Shown here piece after piece: positions 7,842-16,216 of a stretch of DNA of 36,553 nt. Source of the stretch: Planctomyces sp. SH-PL62 (GTDB lineage Bacteria; Planctomycetota; Planctomycetia; Planctomycetales; Planctomycetaceae); contig CAMDEA010000082.1 in the NCBI GenBank assembly GCA_945893045.1, positions 1 to 36,553 on the forward strand. The letters are read 5' to 3'. Positions within the stretch are counted from its first letter, which is position 1; each line of letters begins with the position of its first letter. Both the position numbers and the translations under genes were made by a program. The notes under the pieces were generated by a model that made no database searches, was not told the origin of the DNA, and worked only from the letters and a program-made list of their open reading frames with translations.

Positions 7842-9167
7842 TTATTCCCGTTCCTCCGGGACGCCGCCAGGTGCGACATCCGCCTTCGCCGGAATCGCCG
7901 TATCGACAGGTGCCACGGGTTTCGTCTCCGCTCGCACCGAATTGGGATCGAACGCTCCAGCACCGGAGGGTTGTTCTGGGTCGGCATTCTTACCTCCGGC
8001 CAGTCCTCCATCGGGCGTCGGGGAACCGGGCGAATCATGCAGTTCGCGAACTTTCGTCAGCAGGATTTGCAACTGCTTCTCCTCCGGCGAACCAATCTGC
8101 CGAGGCTGCCTGAGCATCTTGCGGAAACAATCGCGGCCAATCCACAACAGCAGCAGTTGTTCGCGGTCGCTCGCGCGTGCGTTTTTCTCCAACCACGGCA
8201 CGGTGTCATCCAGTTCCGAGGCAGTCTGCTTGAGGAACTGTTCCCAGCCCTCTTTGTCTTTGAAATCGGTGCGGCGAGTTTTCCATTCCTCCCAAATCGT
8301 GACGTACCGCGCGTAAATCCCGCGATGCGATCGAGGCCAGTAGGACCACGCCATGACCAAGACTAGCACGACCGCCACCGCGATCGGCCAACTGGGCATA
8401 CTGCGTCGCCAGCGATTCCATTTCTCCTGCGAAGTCTCGACCCGTACTCGCGGCCCGGCCTCTAAACCCGCGATCTGATCGAGAAACGCCGGACGATGCA
8501 CCGCAGAACGGGTGGCAGGCTTTGTATTCGTCACCGCGATCGGAACTGGCTCGGCCTCGTCGTCGAGCAGATCGGCCGGCAGTTCTGGCGCGAGATCCTC
8601 TGCGTTCTCGGCATGCGTCATTTCCGCGGCCAGCGAAACCAGACCCAGTTCTTCTTTGGTCTGAATGCGCTGTGACTTCCAGTTGGCAATCAAATCATTT
8701 TCCGGCGGAGCCGTGGCCGACACGGGAGCCTCGTCGATCGGCGGCACAACGACCGGCGTGACATCACGCGCAACGGAAACAGGAGCGACAACCCGTTCCG
8801 GTTGGGGTGCGGCAATCGCCACAGCCCTGTCGTCGGCCACGCAGGAAGGCTCAAGACCGACGGGCCGAGCGGGAGGAACGAGAATGATCTTGGAGGAATT
8901 CCGGAGCGAGCCAGACGACACCGGCGGAGCAATCTCGGCGACCTTGTCGGAAACGGCTTGTTCGATACCTGTCGACGCGCCGGTGAAGACGTCGTTCAGA
9001 TCGGGAATCTCGGACGCGAGACTCCATTCGTCCTGGTCACCCGCACGCACTTGATCCGCTCGTAGGAGAGCGCCCGTGCGAACCATCTCCACTAAAGCAT
9101 CCGTGGGCATCGGGCCGAGCGTGGCTCCGAATCCCGTTTGCACAAACCATGATTTCGCGGAAGACAT
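7842..9167 (-). CDS. GYF_2-domain protein with one membrane helix
   Basis: A 441-residue protein. Residues about 5-60 (SWFVQTGFGATLGPM, then DALVEMVRTGALL) match the GYF_2 domain, a small module common at the start of planctomycete membrane proteins and thought to bind other proteins. A low-complexity proline/alanine/valine-rich stretch follows to about residue 260. One hydrophobic helix is at about 275-293 (WPIAVAVVLVLVMAW), then an alpha-helical region of about 100 residues with several tryptophans, and a disordered tail. This predicts a cytoplasmic GYF head and an exported tail. A GGGAG lies about ten bases before ATG 9167. It is separated from the ceramidase-like gene by 65 bases in the same direction. 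Specific role unknown. Confidence 0.7.
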   Translation of the reverse strand: MSSAKSWFVQTGFGATLGPMPTDALVEMVRTGALLRADQVRAGDQDEWSLASEIPDLNDVFTGASTGIEQAVSDKVAEIAPPVSSGSLRNSSKIILVPPARPVGLEPSCVADDRAVAIAAPQPERVVAPVSVARDVTPVVVPPIDEAPVSATAPPENDLIANWKSQRIQTKEELGLVSLAAEMTHAENAEDLAPELPADLLDDEAEPVPIAVTNTKPATRSAVHRPAFLDQIAGLEAGPRVRVETSQEKWNRWRRSMPSWPIAVAVVLVLVMAWSYWPRSHRGIYARYVTIWEEWKTRRTDFKDKEGWEQFLKQTASELDDTVPWLEKNARASDREQLLLLWIGRDCFRKMLRQPRQIGSPEEKQLQILLTKVRELHDSPGSPTPDGGLAGGKNADPEQPSGAGAFDPNSVRAETKPVAPVDTAIPAKADVAPGGVPEERE

Positions 9168-9289
9168 CTGCTCGCGACTCCCAGACCGAACCGCCGGTTT
9201 CCCTGGAACGCAGCATAAGACGCAGGGCGAAAAAAAATAGACCTCGCGCGAACAGAAAACACCTCCGGCTCGCCAGAATGCCTCTCCTC

Positions 9290-9329
9290 AAAAAAAAGAC
9301 TTCCGAAGTCTCAGAGACTCCGGAAGTCT
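9290..9329 (-). terminator. rho-independent terminator of pnp
   Basis: On the minus strand, 29 bases after the pnp stop codon, a hairpin with 15 of 16 paired positions (9297-9329, apex at 9313) is followed directly by a run of eight T residues (9297-9290). This is a textbook intrinsic terminator and separates pnp from the GYF_2 gene. Confidence 0.9.
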
Positions 9330-9357
9330 GAATCGCGAATGTCACTGACGTCTAATG

Positions 9358-11481
9358 TTACTGAGGCGTGCCTTCACCGCCACCAGCCGCTTGTGCCTTC
9401 TCGATCAAGATCGCCTTGCGAGACAGCTTGACGCGGTTCTGGTCATCGACCGCGATGACCTTCACTTCCAGAACATCGCCGATCTTGCAGATGTCGTGAA
9501 CTGACTTCACATAGCCATCGGACAGCTCGCTGATGTGGCAGAGTCCGTCTTTGCCGGGAGCGATTTCGATGAAGGCTCCGAAGTCCTTGATCGCGCACAC
9601 CTTGCCGGTGTAGACGCGGCCGACTTTGATCTCTGCGGTCAACGCTTCGATGCGCGCGATCGCGGCTTCCAGACACGCGGCGTTCATGCCGGCGATCGTG
9701 ATCGTGCCGTCTTCGCCAACGTCGAGCGTCGTCTTCGACTCTTCTTGAATCGCACGAATCGTCTTGCCACCGGGGCCGATCAAGAGGCCGATCTTTTCCG
9801 GGTCGATCTTGATCTGATGCAACCGCGGAGCGGTTGCGGAGATGTCCGCTCGCGGGCGGCCGATCGCACCCAGCATCGCCTTCAGCAAGACTCGGCGAGC
9901 TTCTTTGGCTTGCACCAGCGTATCGCGGATGATCGCTTCGTTGATGCCGTCGATCTTGAGATCGAGCTGAATGCCGGTGATCCCTTTGCCGGTGCCGGCG
10001 ACCTTGAAGTCCATGTCGCCGAAGTGATCCTCGTCACCCATGATGTCAGTCAGCAGCGTGTACTTGTCGCCGTCCTTGACCAGGCCGATCGAAATGCCCG
10101 CCACCGGTTGGGTGATCGGCACGCCGGCGTCCATCAGGGCGAGCGTCGCACTGCACACCGAGGCCATCGAACTGGAACCATTCGATTCCATGATGTCGGA
10201 GATCGTGCGGATCGTGTACGGGAACTTCTCGGCCGGCGGGATGACCCAATGCACTGAGCGTTCGGCCAACATGCCGTGACCGATCTCGCGCCGGCCGGGA
10301 CCGCGAATCGGACGGCACTCACCCACCGAATACGACGGGAAGTTGTAGTCCAGCATGAACCGCTTCTCGTATTCCTCGACCGGACCATCGACCTTCTGCG
10401 TATCGCGACCGGTGCCCAGCGTGATCTGCGCCAGCGATTGCGTCTCACCCCGTGTGAACACGGCCGAACCGTGAATACGGGGTACGACACCCACCGAGCA
10501 GGTGATTGCTCGCATCTCGTCGGACTTGCGACCATCGAGCCGAGTCCCTTCTTGGATCAGGTCACGCACGACCTTGGACTCGAGCGCTCCGAATGCCTCC
10601 GAGAATTGACGCGGAGTACCAGTCGTGGCTTCGGCACCTTCCGGGAAGTACTTCGCCTTGAGGTCTTTCTTGATCGCGTCGGTGCCGGAGTGACGTTCGG
10701 CCTTCTTCGTGTTGGCTTTGGCCGCTTTCAGCGCGGAGTAAGACTCCTCGCGGAGCAACGCCGTGAACTTGTTCTCGGCAACCACCGGGTTCGGCGTGCG
10801 AGCCTTGCCGACCTTCACGCACAATTCCAATTGGAGTTCGCAGATTTTCGCGATCTCGACCTGAGCCAGCAGGATCGCTTCGAGCATCTGGTCTTCCGGC
10901 ACTTGATCGCCGAAGCCTTCGATCATCAACACCGAGTCTTTGCTGCCGGCCACGATCAGATCGAGCTTGCTCGTCTTCAGTTGTTCCATCGTGGGCATCA
11001 CGACGAATTGACCATCGACCTGACCGATCCGGACGGCTCCGATCGGACCGTTGAACGGCAGCGGAGCCAGCATTAGTGCGGCACTCGCACCGTTGATCGA
11101 GAGCACGTCCGGGTCGTTCTCTCCATCGAACGACAGCACGTTGCCCATGATCTGCACTTCATCGTAGTAGCCTTCCGGGAACAGCGGCCGAATCGGGCGG
11201 TCGGTCAGCCGGGCCGTCAGAATCTCGCGCGTCGATGGACGGGACTCACGCTTGAGGAATCCACCGGGGAACTTGCCGGCAGCGGCGAATCGCTCGCGAT
11301 AATCGACGGTGAGCGGAAAGAAATCCTGATCCGCGAATCGCGGCGGGCCACTGACCGAAGCGACAAAGACCCAAGTCTCGCCGTATTGCACAATGACCGC
11401 TCCGTGGGCTTGCTTCGCCAACTCGCCGGTTTCCAACTTCAGAATCCTGCCGCCAATTTCTCGTTCGACTGAGACTTTCAT
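9358..11481 (-). CDS. pnp: polyribonucleotide nucleotidyltransferase (PNPase)
   Basis: A 707-residue exoribonuclease that degrades RNA 3' to 5' by phosphorolysis and normally works as a trimer in RNA turnover. Two RNase PH domains are visible, at about 1-230 and 330-555. The second has the catalytic-site region with DMDFKVAGT and GITGIQLDLK, including conserved aspartates. A KH domain follows (IGPGGKTIRAIQEES), then an S1 domain (GKVCAIKDFGAFIEIAPGKD). Length matches the family. The start ATG at 11481 begins MKVSVEREIGGR, as expected. It lies downstream of rpsO in the same direction, the classical bacterial order, but with 307 bases between them. An intrinsic terminator follows. Confidence 0.97.
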   Translation of the reverse strand: MKVSVEREIGGRILKLETGELAKQAHGAVIVQYGETWVFVASVSGPPRFADQDFFPLTVDYRERFAAAGKFPGGFLKRESRPSTREILTARLTDRPIRPLFPEGYYDEVQIMGNVLSFDGENDPDVLSINGASAALMLAPLPFNGPIGAVRIGQVDGQFVVMPTMEQLKTSKLDLIVAGSKDSVLMIEGFGDQVPEDQMLEAILLAQVEIAKICELQLELCVKVGKARTPNPVVAENKFTALLREESYSALKAAKANTKKAERHSGTDAIKKDLKAKYFPEGAEATTGTPRQFSEAFGALESKVVRDLIQEGTRLDGRKSDEMRAITCSVGVVPRIHGSAVFTRGETQSLAQITLGTGRDTQKVDGPVEEYEKRFMLDYNFPSYSVGECRPIRGPGRREIGHGMLAERSVHWVIPPAEKFPYTIRTISDIMESNGSSSMASVCSATLALMDAGVPITQPVAGISIGLVKDGDKYTLLTDIMGDEDHFGDMDFKVAGTGKGITGIQLDLKIDGINEAIIRDTLVQAKEARRVLLKAMLGAIGRPRADISATAPRLHQIKIDPEKIGLLIGPGGKTIRAIQEESKTTLDVGEDGTITIAGMNAACLEAAIARIEALTAEIKVGRVYTGKVCAIKDFGAFIEIAPGKDGLCHISELSDGYVKSVHDICKIGDVLEVKVIAVDDQNRVKLSRKAILIEKAQAAGGGEGTPQ

Positions 11482-11788
11482 TTCTGTTCTCTTTCCACTT
11501 CAGCGGACGGCGGCCAGCGAGATCACTCACCATGAGTGACAAACGACAGCGAGCCGACACGTCCTAATGACTGTGATCCACGGCGTCGCAACGACAGCGA
11601 CGCCAACTTCCAGGCCGGTGGCCGAAGCAGGGCGAACGTCGTTTCGCGTGGACCCACCGCGCAGGCTCAAGCAAATCTTCGATCCGGCGAGCCAATCGGT
11701 TTCCCCGGTTGGCTGGCAATTCCGCGTCCGTCCCCTGACGGACGCTCCCGGCCGAAGCAAATCAACAACGTCCCCATTTCGGCCGGGG
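11482..11788. other. 307-base rpsO-pnp intergenic region
   Basis: I see no convincing gene here. Short self-complementary stretches are present on the minus-strand transcript, for example tcact/agtga around 11522-11539, but none with a T-run strong enough to call a terminator. In enterobacteria the corresponding region holds a hairpin processed by RNase III that controls pnp; a similar role here is only an analogy. Confidence 0.5.
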
Positions 11789-12058
11789 CTACTTGCGCAA
11801 TTCAAGCTTTTCGAGAATCGTCTGATAGCGAGCAGAATCGACTCGCTTGAGGTAATCCAGCAGGCGACGACGACGGCTGACCGCCATCAACAACCCGCGT
11901 CGGCTCGAGTGATCCTTCACATGGCCCTTGATGTGGCCGGTCAATTGATTGATCCGATCGGTCAGCATCGCGATCTGGACTTCCGGCGAACCGGTGTCCG
12001 CGTCCGATCGAGCGTAACCACGAATCAGCTCCGTTTTTCGTTCTTTAGTCAGCGGCAT
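11789..12058 (-). CDS. rpsO: 30S ribosomal protein S15
   Basis: An 89-residue protein with the full S15 pattern: the N-terminal helix (MPLTKERKTELI), GYARSDADTGSPEVQIA, then LTDRINQLTGHIKGH, and the 16S rRNA-binding HSSRRGLLMAVSRRRRLLDYL. It binds the central domain of 16S rRNA in early small-subunit assembly. The start is ATG 12058, preceded by AGGAAAGG at good spacing; an extended frame up to 12142 is not typical of S15. It lies upstream of pnp, as in many bacteria. S15 often represses its own translation, but no such element is identified here. Confidence 0.97.
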   Translation of the reverse strand: MPLTKERKTELIRGYARSDADTGSPEVQIAMLTDRINQLTGHIKGHVKDHSSRRGLLMAVSRRRRLLDYLKRVDSARYQTILEKLELRK

Positions 12059-12138
12059 TGTACCTTTCCTAAACCTAAGCGTTTTTGGTTCTTCAATGAG
12101 TGGGGCGTACTCTAACAAGCGTCCTTCAAGATTCAACT

Positions 12139-13443
12139 TCACATCGCCTTCAGCGAATCCTCGACAGCTTGCAACACGAGGTCAATCTCCGCCGCTGTGT
12201 GAGCCAACGAAAAGCCGTGGTGACATGGACCGCCGCCATAGTCATGGAAGTACACACCGCGAGCGGTCGTTTGACGGCAGAACTCCAGCATCAGTTCGCG
12301 ACGATGGCAGAGGCTGTCGCGATAACACCGAACGGGCTCGCGCGTGCCGAACGTCAATCCGAAGCGGCTGCCGTGAACTTGAAAACGGCAAGGGATCGGA
12401 CTGCGTTCGGAGATGTCGTTGAGGCCCCGAGACAACTGCTCGGAGAGCGAATGAATGTGCTGCCAAAATGCTGGCTGCCGGATGGCATGGACGAACGCGA
12501 GGCCCGCAAGAATGCTCGGCAACGGCGCATTAAACGTACCGGAATGAGCCACATCACCGACCGGCTTGAAGCGGTCCATCAACTCCGCTTTGCCAGCGAT
12601 GGCCGACAACGGCAAGCCCGCACCCAGCGACTTGCCGATCGTACAAATATCCGGCGTGACGCCGAAGTCTTGCTGTGCTCCGCCGGGAGACTTCTTGGCG
12701 AACGATTGGATTTCGTCGAAGAACAGAATGAGTCCGTGCTCGGTCGCGAGTCGGCGTGCGCCTTCGAGAAAGCCCGGCTCCGGCAGGATCGCGCCGCAGT
12801 TGTAGTCAACCGGCTCGATCAGAATCGTGCCGGCCTCGTGCTTGTGCTGTTTGACCAGCCGTTCGAGCGCATCGAAGTCGTTGTACTCGGCAACGATGAT
12901 TAGTTCAGCGAGTGAGATCGGGATGCCGGGGCTTTCGCGATACGGCGGCTGCGCGTCCATTTGGTCGGCCGGAGGATGACCGCCGATAAACGTGAATTCG
13001 TGATAGCCGTGGAAGTGCCCGCGAAAGCGAATGATCTTGTCACGACCGCTGGCCGCTCGGCAGAGACGCAGCGCATGCAGCGTGGCTTCGCTGCCAGAAC
13101 CGGTGAAGCGGACTCGTTCGGCGCACGGGACGATCTCACAGATCTGCTCGGCCAGTTCGATCGGGTATTTGCCGTCGAGGCTGCACAGCACACCGAGCTC
13201 CCAAACCTTGTCGAACACCTCACGCAGACAATCCGGCGCGTGACCGAGCAGCGTCGCGCCGTGGCTCATCGACATATCGAGGAATTCGCGACCATCAACA
13301 TCCCAGAACCGCGAGCCTTTCGCTCGCGAAGCATACACCGGTGCCCCCCAGCCTTGATTGAATCGCGTGCTGGAGCAAACGCCGCCGGGCAGCACTTTGC
13401 GGCCACGTTCGATGAGAGCGAGGTATTCGGCAGAGAGAGTCAT
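12139..13443 (-). CDS. class III PLP aminotransferase (glutamate-1-semialdehyde aminomutase-like)
   Basis: A 434-residue pyridoxal-phosphate enzyme of aminotransferase class III. The family pattern is clear: LPGGVCSSTRF near the start as in glutamate-1-semialdehyde aminomutases, GSGSEATLHALRLCRA for phosphate binding, the FFDEIQ motif near residue 242, and the PLP lysine K271 in TIGKSLGAGLPL. True HemL proteins usually have a slightly different GGG segment, so haem synthesis is not certain although hemB lies elsewhere in the window. The start is ATG 13443, with GGAAG eight bases upstream. The ATG overlaps the stop of the upstream DinB-like gene by four bases (ATGA), so the pair is probably translationally coupled. 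Confidence 0.8.
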   Translation of the reverse strand: MTLSAEYLALIERGRKVLPGGVCSSTRFNQGWGAPVYASRAKGSRFWDVDGREFLDMSMSHGATLLGHAPDCLREVFDKVWELGVLCSLDGKYPIELAEQICEIVPCAERVRFTGSGSEATLHALRLCRAASGRDKIIRFRGHFHGYHEFTFIGGHPPADQMDAQPPYRESPGIPISLAELIIVAEYNDFDALERLVKQHKHEAGTILIEPVDYNCGAILPEPGFLEGARRLATEHGLILFFDEIQSFAKKSPGGAQQDFGVTPDICTIGKSLGAGLPLSAIAGKAELMDRFKPVGDVAHSGTFNAPLPSILAGLAFVHAIRQPAFWQHIHSLSEQLSRGLNDISERSPIPCRFQVHGSRFGLTFGTREPVRCYRDSLCHRRELMLEFCRQTTARGVYFHDYGGGPCHHGFSLAHTAAEIDLVLQAVEDSLKAM

Positions 13444-13931
13444 GTGCGGTTCTTCCACAGGTTCAGCGTGATGTGAGCTTGGCCTTGGTGATGAGCCTCG
13501 TGCCAATTGATGATCTGCAACGCCCGCGCGAACGTCCAACCTCGATCCTTCAACAGACCGGATTCTGGAATGCGGTTGAGGTCGGCTTCGGTCAACTGCG
13601 GCAGTCCTTCGAGCAGATGTTGCCGCGAAGCGTTGAGCACTTCATAAATCTGATCCACCTTCAAAATGTTGTCATCGGGCGTGCTCCCCCCTTTGAAGCG
13701 GGGGACCAGCTCGGAAAAGCTGGGTGTTTTGCCGAAGAGCCGCTCGGTGGCAAACAGCTCTTCGGTGACGCCGATGTGCATGAGTTGCCAACAAATGTGT
13801 GCTCGCCCCGGCCCCGGCCTCCAGCCGAGCAACGCGGTCGGATCGGATTGCTTGGCGATGTCATCCAACGTCGCCAGCGTGCGCGAACGGTTGAATTCCC
13901 AAATATCTTTGATGCAGGTCAGCAGACTCAT
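13440..13931 (-). CDS. DinB-like four-helix protein
   Basis: A 163-residue protein of the DinB/YfiT-like putative metalloenzyme superfamily. The three histidines expected to hold a metal are visible: one in CWQLMHIG near residue 55, and two in NWHEAHHQGQ near residue 148. Predicted structure is a helical bundle, and length is typical. Members include thiol-dependent transferases and damage-inducible proteins, so the exact role is open. The start is ATG 13931, with AAGGAG six bases upstream. The longer frame to 14003 crosses a palindrome and is rejected. Its stop overlaps the aminotransferase start by four bases. Confidence 0.8.
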   Translation of the reverse strand: MSLLTCIKDIWEFNRSRTLATLDDIAKQSDPTALLGWRPGPGRAHICWQLMHIGVTEELFATERLFGKTPSFSELVPRFKGGSTPDDNILKVDQIYEVLNASRQHLLEGLPQLTEADLNRIPESGLLKDRGWTFARALQIINWHEAHHQGQAHITLNLWKNRT

Positions 13932-13948
13932 GACGGTCTCCTTGTTTT

Positions 13949-13998
13949 CGTAGGTTGGGATTCCATCCCGACCGGTCGGGATGGAATCCCAACCTACG
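13949..13998. repeat. perfect 50-bp palindrome upstream of the DinB-like gene
   Basis: The sequence 13949-13998 equals its own reverse complement, centred on accggt at 13971-13976. Its left half (25 bases, beginning cgtaggttgggattcc) recurs exactly as a lone half at 35663-35687. It lies only 17 bases before the DinB-like start codon, so it would sit in the mRNA leader. Confidence 0.95.
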
Positions 13999-14050
13999 GG
14001 CAACTTCGTGGCATTTTGGAATCAGTCCGCCGTGATTCGCAAGCCGCTCA

Positions 14051-14671
14051 TCATTGCAGATGAAATACCGAGTTCATCGTCAGCAGCATGCTCTTGCCAG
14101 CGGCGTGTTGGATGACGTTCACGCAGCAGTTGTCTTGAGCGAGGCTCTTTGCTTTGCGGAGATCCAAGCCCATCAAGTGCGCGGTGAAGGCGCGGTTCAC
14201 GATGTTGTGGGCGACGACGACGATCGTCTCGCCAAGGTGTTGTTGCAGCAGACGCTCGAACGCCGGCAGCGAACGGCGGAGCACGTCGGTGTAGGACTCG
14301 CCGCCGAGATACGGATGGGTGGCCGGGTCATCGTGGAACAGCCGATACGCCTCCGGGGTTTCGCGAGCGATGGTGTCCCAGTCTTTGCCTTCCCAAAGGC
14401 CGACGTGGCATTCGGTAATCTCGGCGATCTGAGTCACGTTCAGGCGATGCCGCTCGGCGATGCTGCGGGCCGTCTCGTTCGCTCGTTGCAGCGGACTGGA
14501 ATAGACATGCTTGACCGGGAACGTGGCCAAGAACTCGGCAACTTGTTGAGCTTGCCGGCGGCCGTTCTCGTTCAGCGGCAGATCAATCGAGCTGCCTTGC
14601 AGGATGTAGGGGACTCGAACATTCGCGTCGGTGGTGCCGTGACGGACGAGAAGCAATTGAGTGGCGGACAT
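14051..14671 (-). CDS. histidine phosphatase family protein (phosphoglycerate mutase-like)
   Basis: A 206-residue cytoplasmic enzyme of the histidine phosphatase (branch 1) family. The catalytic histidine is in LLLVRHGTTDAN at the N-terminus; SSPLQRANETA supplies the second arginine region, CHVGLWEGKDW the acidic segment, and VVVAHN the second histidine. Members include cofactor-dependent phosphoglycerate mutases, CobC (alpha-ribazole phosphatase) and broad acid phosphatases. Length fits the small phosphatase subgroup rather than the glycolytic mutase. Substrate not determinable. It begins just after an inverted repeat and is followed by the palindrome before the DinB-like gene. Confidence 0.88.
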   Translation of the reverse strand: MSATQLLLVRHGTTDANVRVPYILQGSSIDLPLNENGRRQAQQVAEFLATFPVKHVYSSPLQRANETARSIAERHRLNVTQIAEITECHVGLWEGKDWDTIARETPEAYRLFHDDPATHPYLGGESYTDVLRRSLPAFERLLQQHLGETIVVVAHNIVNRAFTAHLMGLDLRKAKSLAQDNCCVNVIQHAAGKSMLLTMNSVFHLQ

Positions 14672-14679
14672 GCGGTCTC

Positions 14680-14760
14680 GTAGGTCAGCCTTTCCAGGCT
14701 GACCGAATGGGAATTAAGCGTTTTGGGTACAATCGAGTCAGGCTGGAAAGCCTGACCTAC
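14680..14760. repeat. inverted repeat of the VGQAFQPD family
   Basis: Arms at 14680-14703 and 14737-14760 match as reverse complements at 22 of 24 positions (gtaggtcag ... ctgacctac). It is the same family as the element inside mutS. The right arm contains the stop codon (14757-14759) of the preceding gene, so the gene now ends within the repeat. Confidence 0.9.
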
Positions 14761-15311
14761 TTGGCTCCCGGCAATTCAATCAGTGTTTGAGTTTTCACAA
14801 CCGCGCAGTTTTCCGGAAACGTATGGAAGGCGTGAACCAGCAGGCTGCGCGGGAACAAGTCCACTTGCAGATAGCTGATGGCGGCGGGAGCCAGTCGATT
14901 GGGCGGGTCGAACATGCGACCGAGCGTCGCCTTGCGGCAGTCGATGGAAAACTCTTCGTGCAGGTGCAGATACACCTCCGGGTCAAGCCGCTCCACTTGA
15001 AAACTGAGTTGATAGCCGACGCCCCCCGGCAGCACGAGAACTTCGTCGCGACTGCCGCGCAGCTTCTTGTCGAACAGTCGCTGACGATGCGGCAACGTTT
15101 GCCCTTTCGGACAGACGATTTCGCAGATGGTGTGATGCTGCGTCCGCAGCTCCAGCAAATGCCCGGCATCGCAAATCGCGAGGGTCGCCCGGAAGCCCTC
15201 TTGAACGACGGAAGTCCGTTCGTAGATGGCGAACAACTCCGGATGTACGGAGCGGCCGAGAACGGCGAGATTCAACTCCGACACATCCGGCCGAACCGAG
15301 CTGACTTTCAT
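14757..15311 (-). CDS. conserved hypothetical protein, perhaps DUF2617
   Basis: A 184-residue protein without signal peptide or membrane helix. It has a mostly beta pattern: LLELRTQHHTICEIVC, then YQLSFQVERLDPEVYLHLHEEF. I tentatively associate it with the DUF2617 family, recalled rather than searched. Start ATG 15311 has AAGG seven bases upstream; a GTG at 15317 is less well placed. Its last codons and TAG stop lie at or within the right arm of the inverted repeat at 14680-14760, so its original C-terminus may have differed. Function unknown. Confidence 0.6.
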   Translation of the reverse strand: MKVSSVRPDVSELNLAVLGRSVHPELFAIYERTSVVQEGFRATLAICDAGHLLELRTQHHTICEIVCPKGQTLPHRQRLFDKKLRGSRDEVLVLPGGVGYQLSFQVERLDPEVYLHLHEEFSIDCRKATLGRMFDPPNRLAPAAISYLQVDLFPRSLLVHAFHTFPENCAVVKTQTLIELPGAK

Positions 15312-15458
15312 AACCACACCTTCGTTGGGAACCCGAAGACCACGAGCGTGCGCGGCCGATTCTAGTCAGGTCTTTCGACAGCACGAAAGCGGACGAGCGA
15401 ACGATTTCCCAATGTCATTGAAGTTCGCCATCGTGGCCGTTTCGACTATTGACAGTCG

Positions 15459-15527
15459 CGCTCGTCGTGACCCCATTCATGGGGTCGCACGTGCGACGAG
15501 ACCCAATCCATCGGGTCACGACGAGCG
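15459..15527. repeat. compound inverted repeat overlapping the end of the repair gene
   Basis: Outer arms at 15459-15473 and 15513-15527 are exact reverse complements (cgctcgtcgtgaccc). Inside lie a gacccc/ggggtc hairpin and a perfect 14-bp palindrome, gtcgcacgtgcgac, at 15484-15497, so the whole can fold as a branched structure. The right arm contains the stop codon and last codons of the adjacent repair methyltransferase gene. Confidence 0.85.
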
Positions 15528-16037
15528 TGCCCGCGTTTCCATCTCCAGCAACTGCTGCTTGAGGCTGATCCCTTGCGGGGCCGAGAACCCACCCAGCGCA
15601 CCGCCGCTGCCGACCACACGATGACACGGAATGATGATCGGCACCGAATTGGAAGACATGACCGACCCGACCGCTCGCGCGGCTCGCGGTGAACCAACTC
15701 GCGCTGCGAGTTCTCCATAGCTGACCGTCTCGCCAAAACCGATTGCTCGCGTTGCAACCAGTACCTTCTGTTGAAACTCGGTGCGTTGCACTGCCCGTAC
15801 GGTGATCTTGTCGAACGAGACCGGCTTCCCGGCGGCGAACTCGGTCAGAGTCTTCTTCAACGTGGGATACCAGTTCGATTCGGCAAGCGGTTCATCGCCA
15901 AAGTGCTGACGCAAACTGGCCCAAGCGTCCTCGGCACGGCGATGGCCAATCACCAGTCGCCACACGCAGCGGTCTTGTCCGGCCAGACCCAGCCAACCCA
16001 GCGGAGTCGAAAAGACACAAGCTCGCAGTCCCATCAT
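15516..16037 (-). CDS. ogt: methylated-DNA--protein-cysteine S-methyltransferase
   Basis: A 173-residue DNA repair protein that takes the alkyl group from O6-methylguanine onto its own cysteine in a suicide reaction. The active site is in SVPIIIPCHRVVGSGG; the helix-turn-helix region with the arginine finger reads RVGSPRAARAVGSVM, and GFGETVSYGELA precedes it. Length fits the Ogt type. ATGs at 16037 and 16034 both follow a GGAGG sequence at plausible spacing. The last residues ARSS and the stop come from a repeat arm. It is divergent from the hypothetical gene at 16217. Confidence 0.93.
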   Translation of the reverse strand: MMGLRACVFSTPLGWLGLAGQDRCVWRLVIGHRRAEDAWASLRQHFGDEPLAESNWYPTLKKTLTEFAAGKPVSFDKITVRAVQRTEFQQKVLVATRAIGFGETVSYGELAARVGSPRAARAVGSVMSSNSVPIIIPCHRVVGSGGALGGFSAPQGISLKQQLLEMETRARSS

Positions 16038-16060
16038 TGACCCTCCGCAATAACCATTCT

Positions 16061-16089
16061 TTGACCTTGTCCAACAGCAGCCCTAGAAT
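16061..16089 (+). promoter_or_regulatory. sigma70-type promoter for the 16217-18879 genes
   Basis: TTGACC at 16061-16066 and TAGAAT at 16084-16089 are separated by exactly 17 bases, each matching the housekeeping consensus at five of six positions. It lies in the divergent region upstream of the hypothetical gene at 16217. It implies a leader of about 120 bases, which contains a perfect 8-bp hairpin (16109-16116 with 16128-16135). Confidence 0.6.
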
Positions 16090-16216
16090 GCCGATGACGA
16101 TAAACGAGGCCGAAGGACGATTACCAGCCTTCGGCGAACATCTCTAGCGTGGGGGCCTCGCGGACGCCGCTCGGTGCGCATTGGACCTCACGCTTTTCTC
16201 GTCAAAGGACCAGACC

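Noticed and set aside
6322..8316. 664-residue plus-strand open frame opposite the ceramidase-like and GYF_2 genes
   Set aside because: It is antisense to two well-supported genes, spans the gap between them and is arginine-rich without any domain; a GC-bias shadow.
12100..12903. 267-residue plus-strand open frame opposite the aminotransferase
   Set aside because: Antisense to a gene with clear PLP motifs and no domain of its own.
13686..13723. Two adjacent hairpins (ccccc/ggggg and ccagct/agctgg) inside the DinB-like gene
   Set aside because: They looked like another inserted repeat, but the encoded segment SELVPRFKGGS fits the normal DinB-family loop and no second copy was seen.
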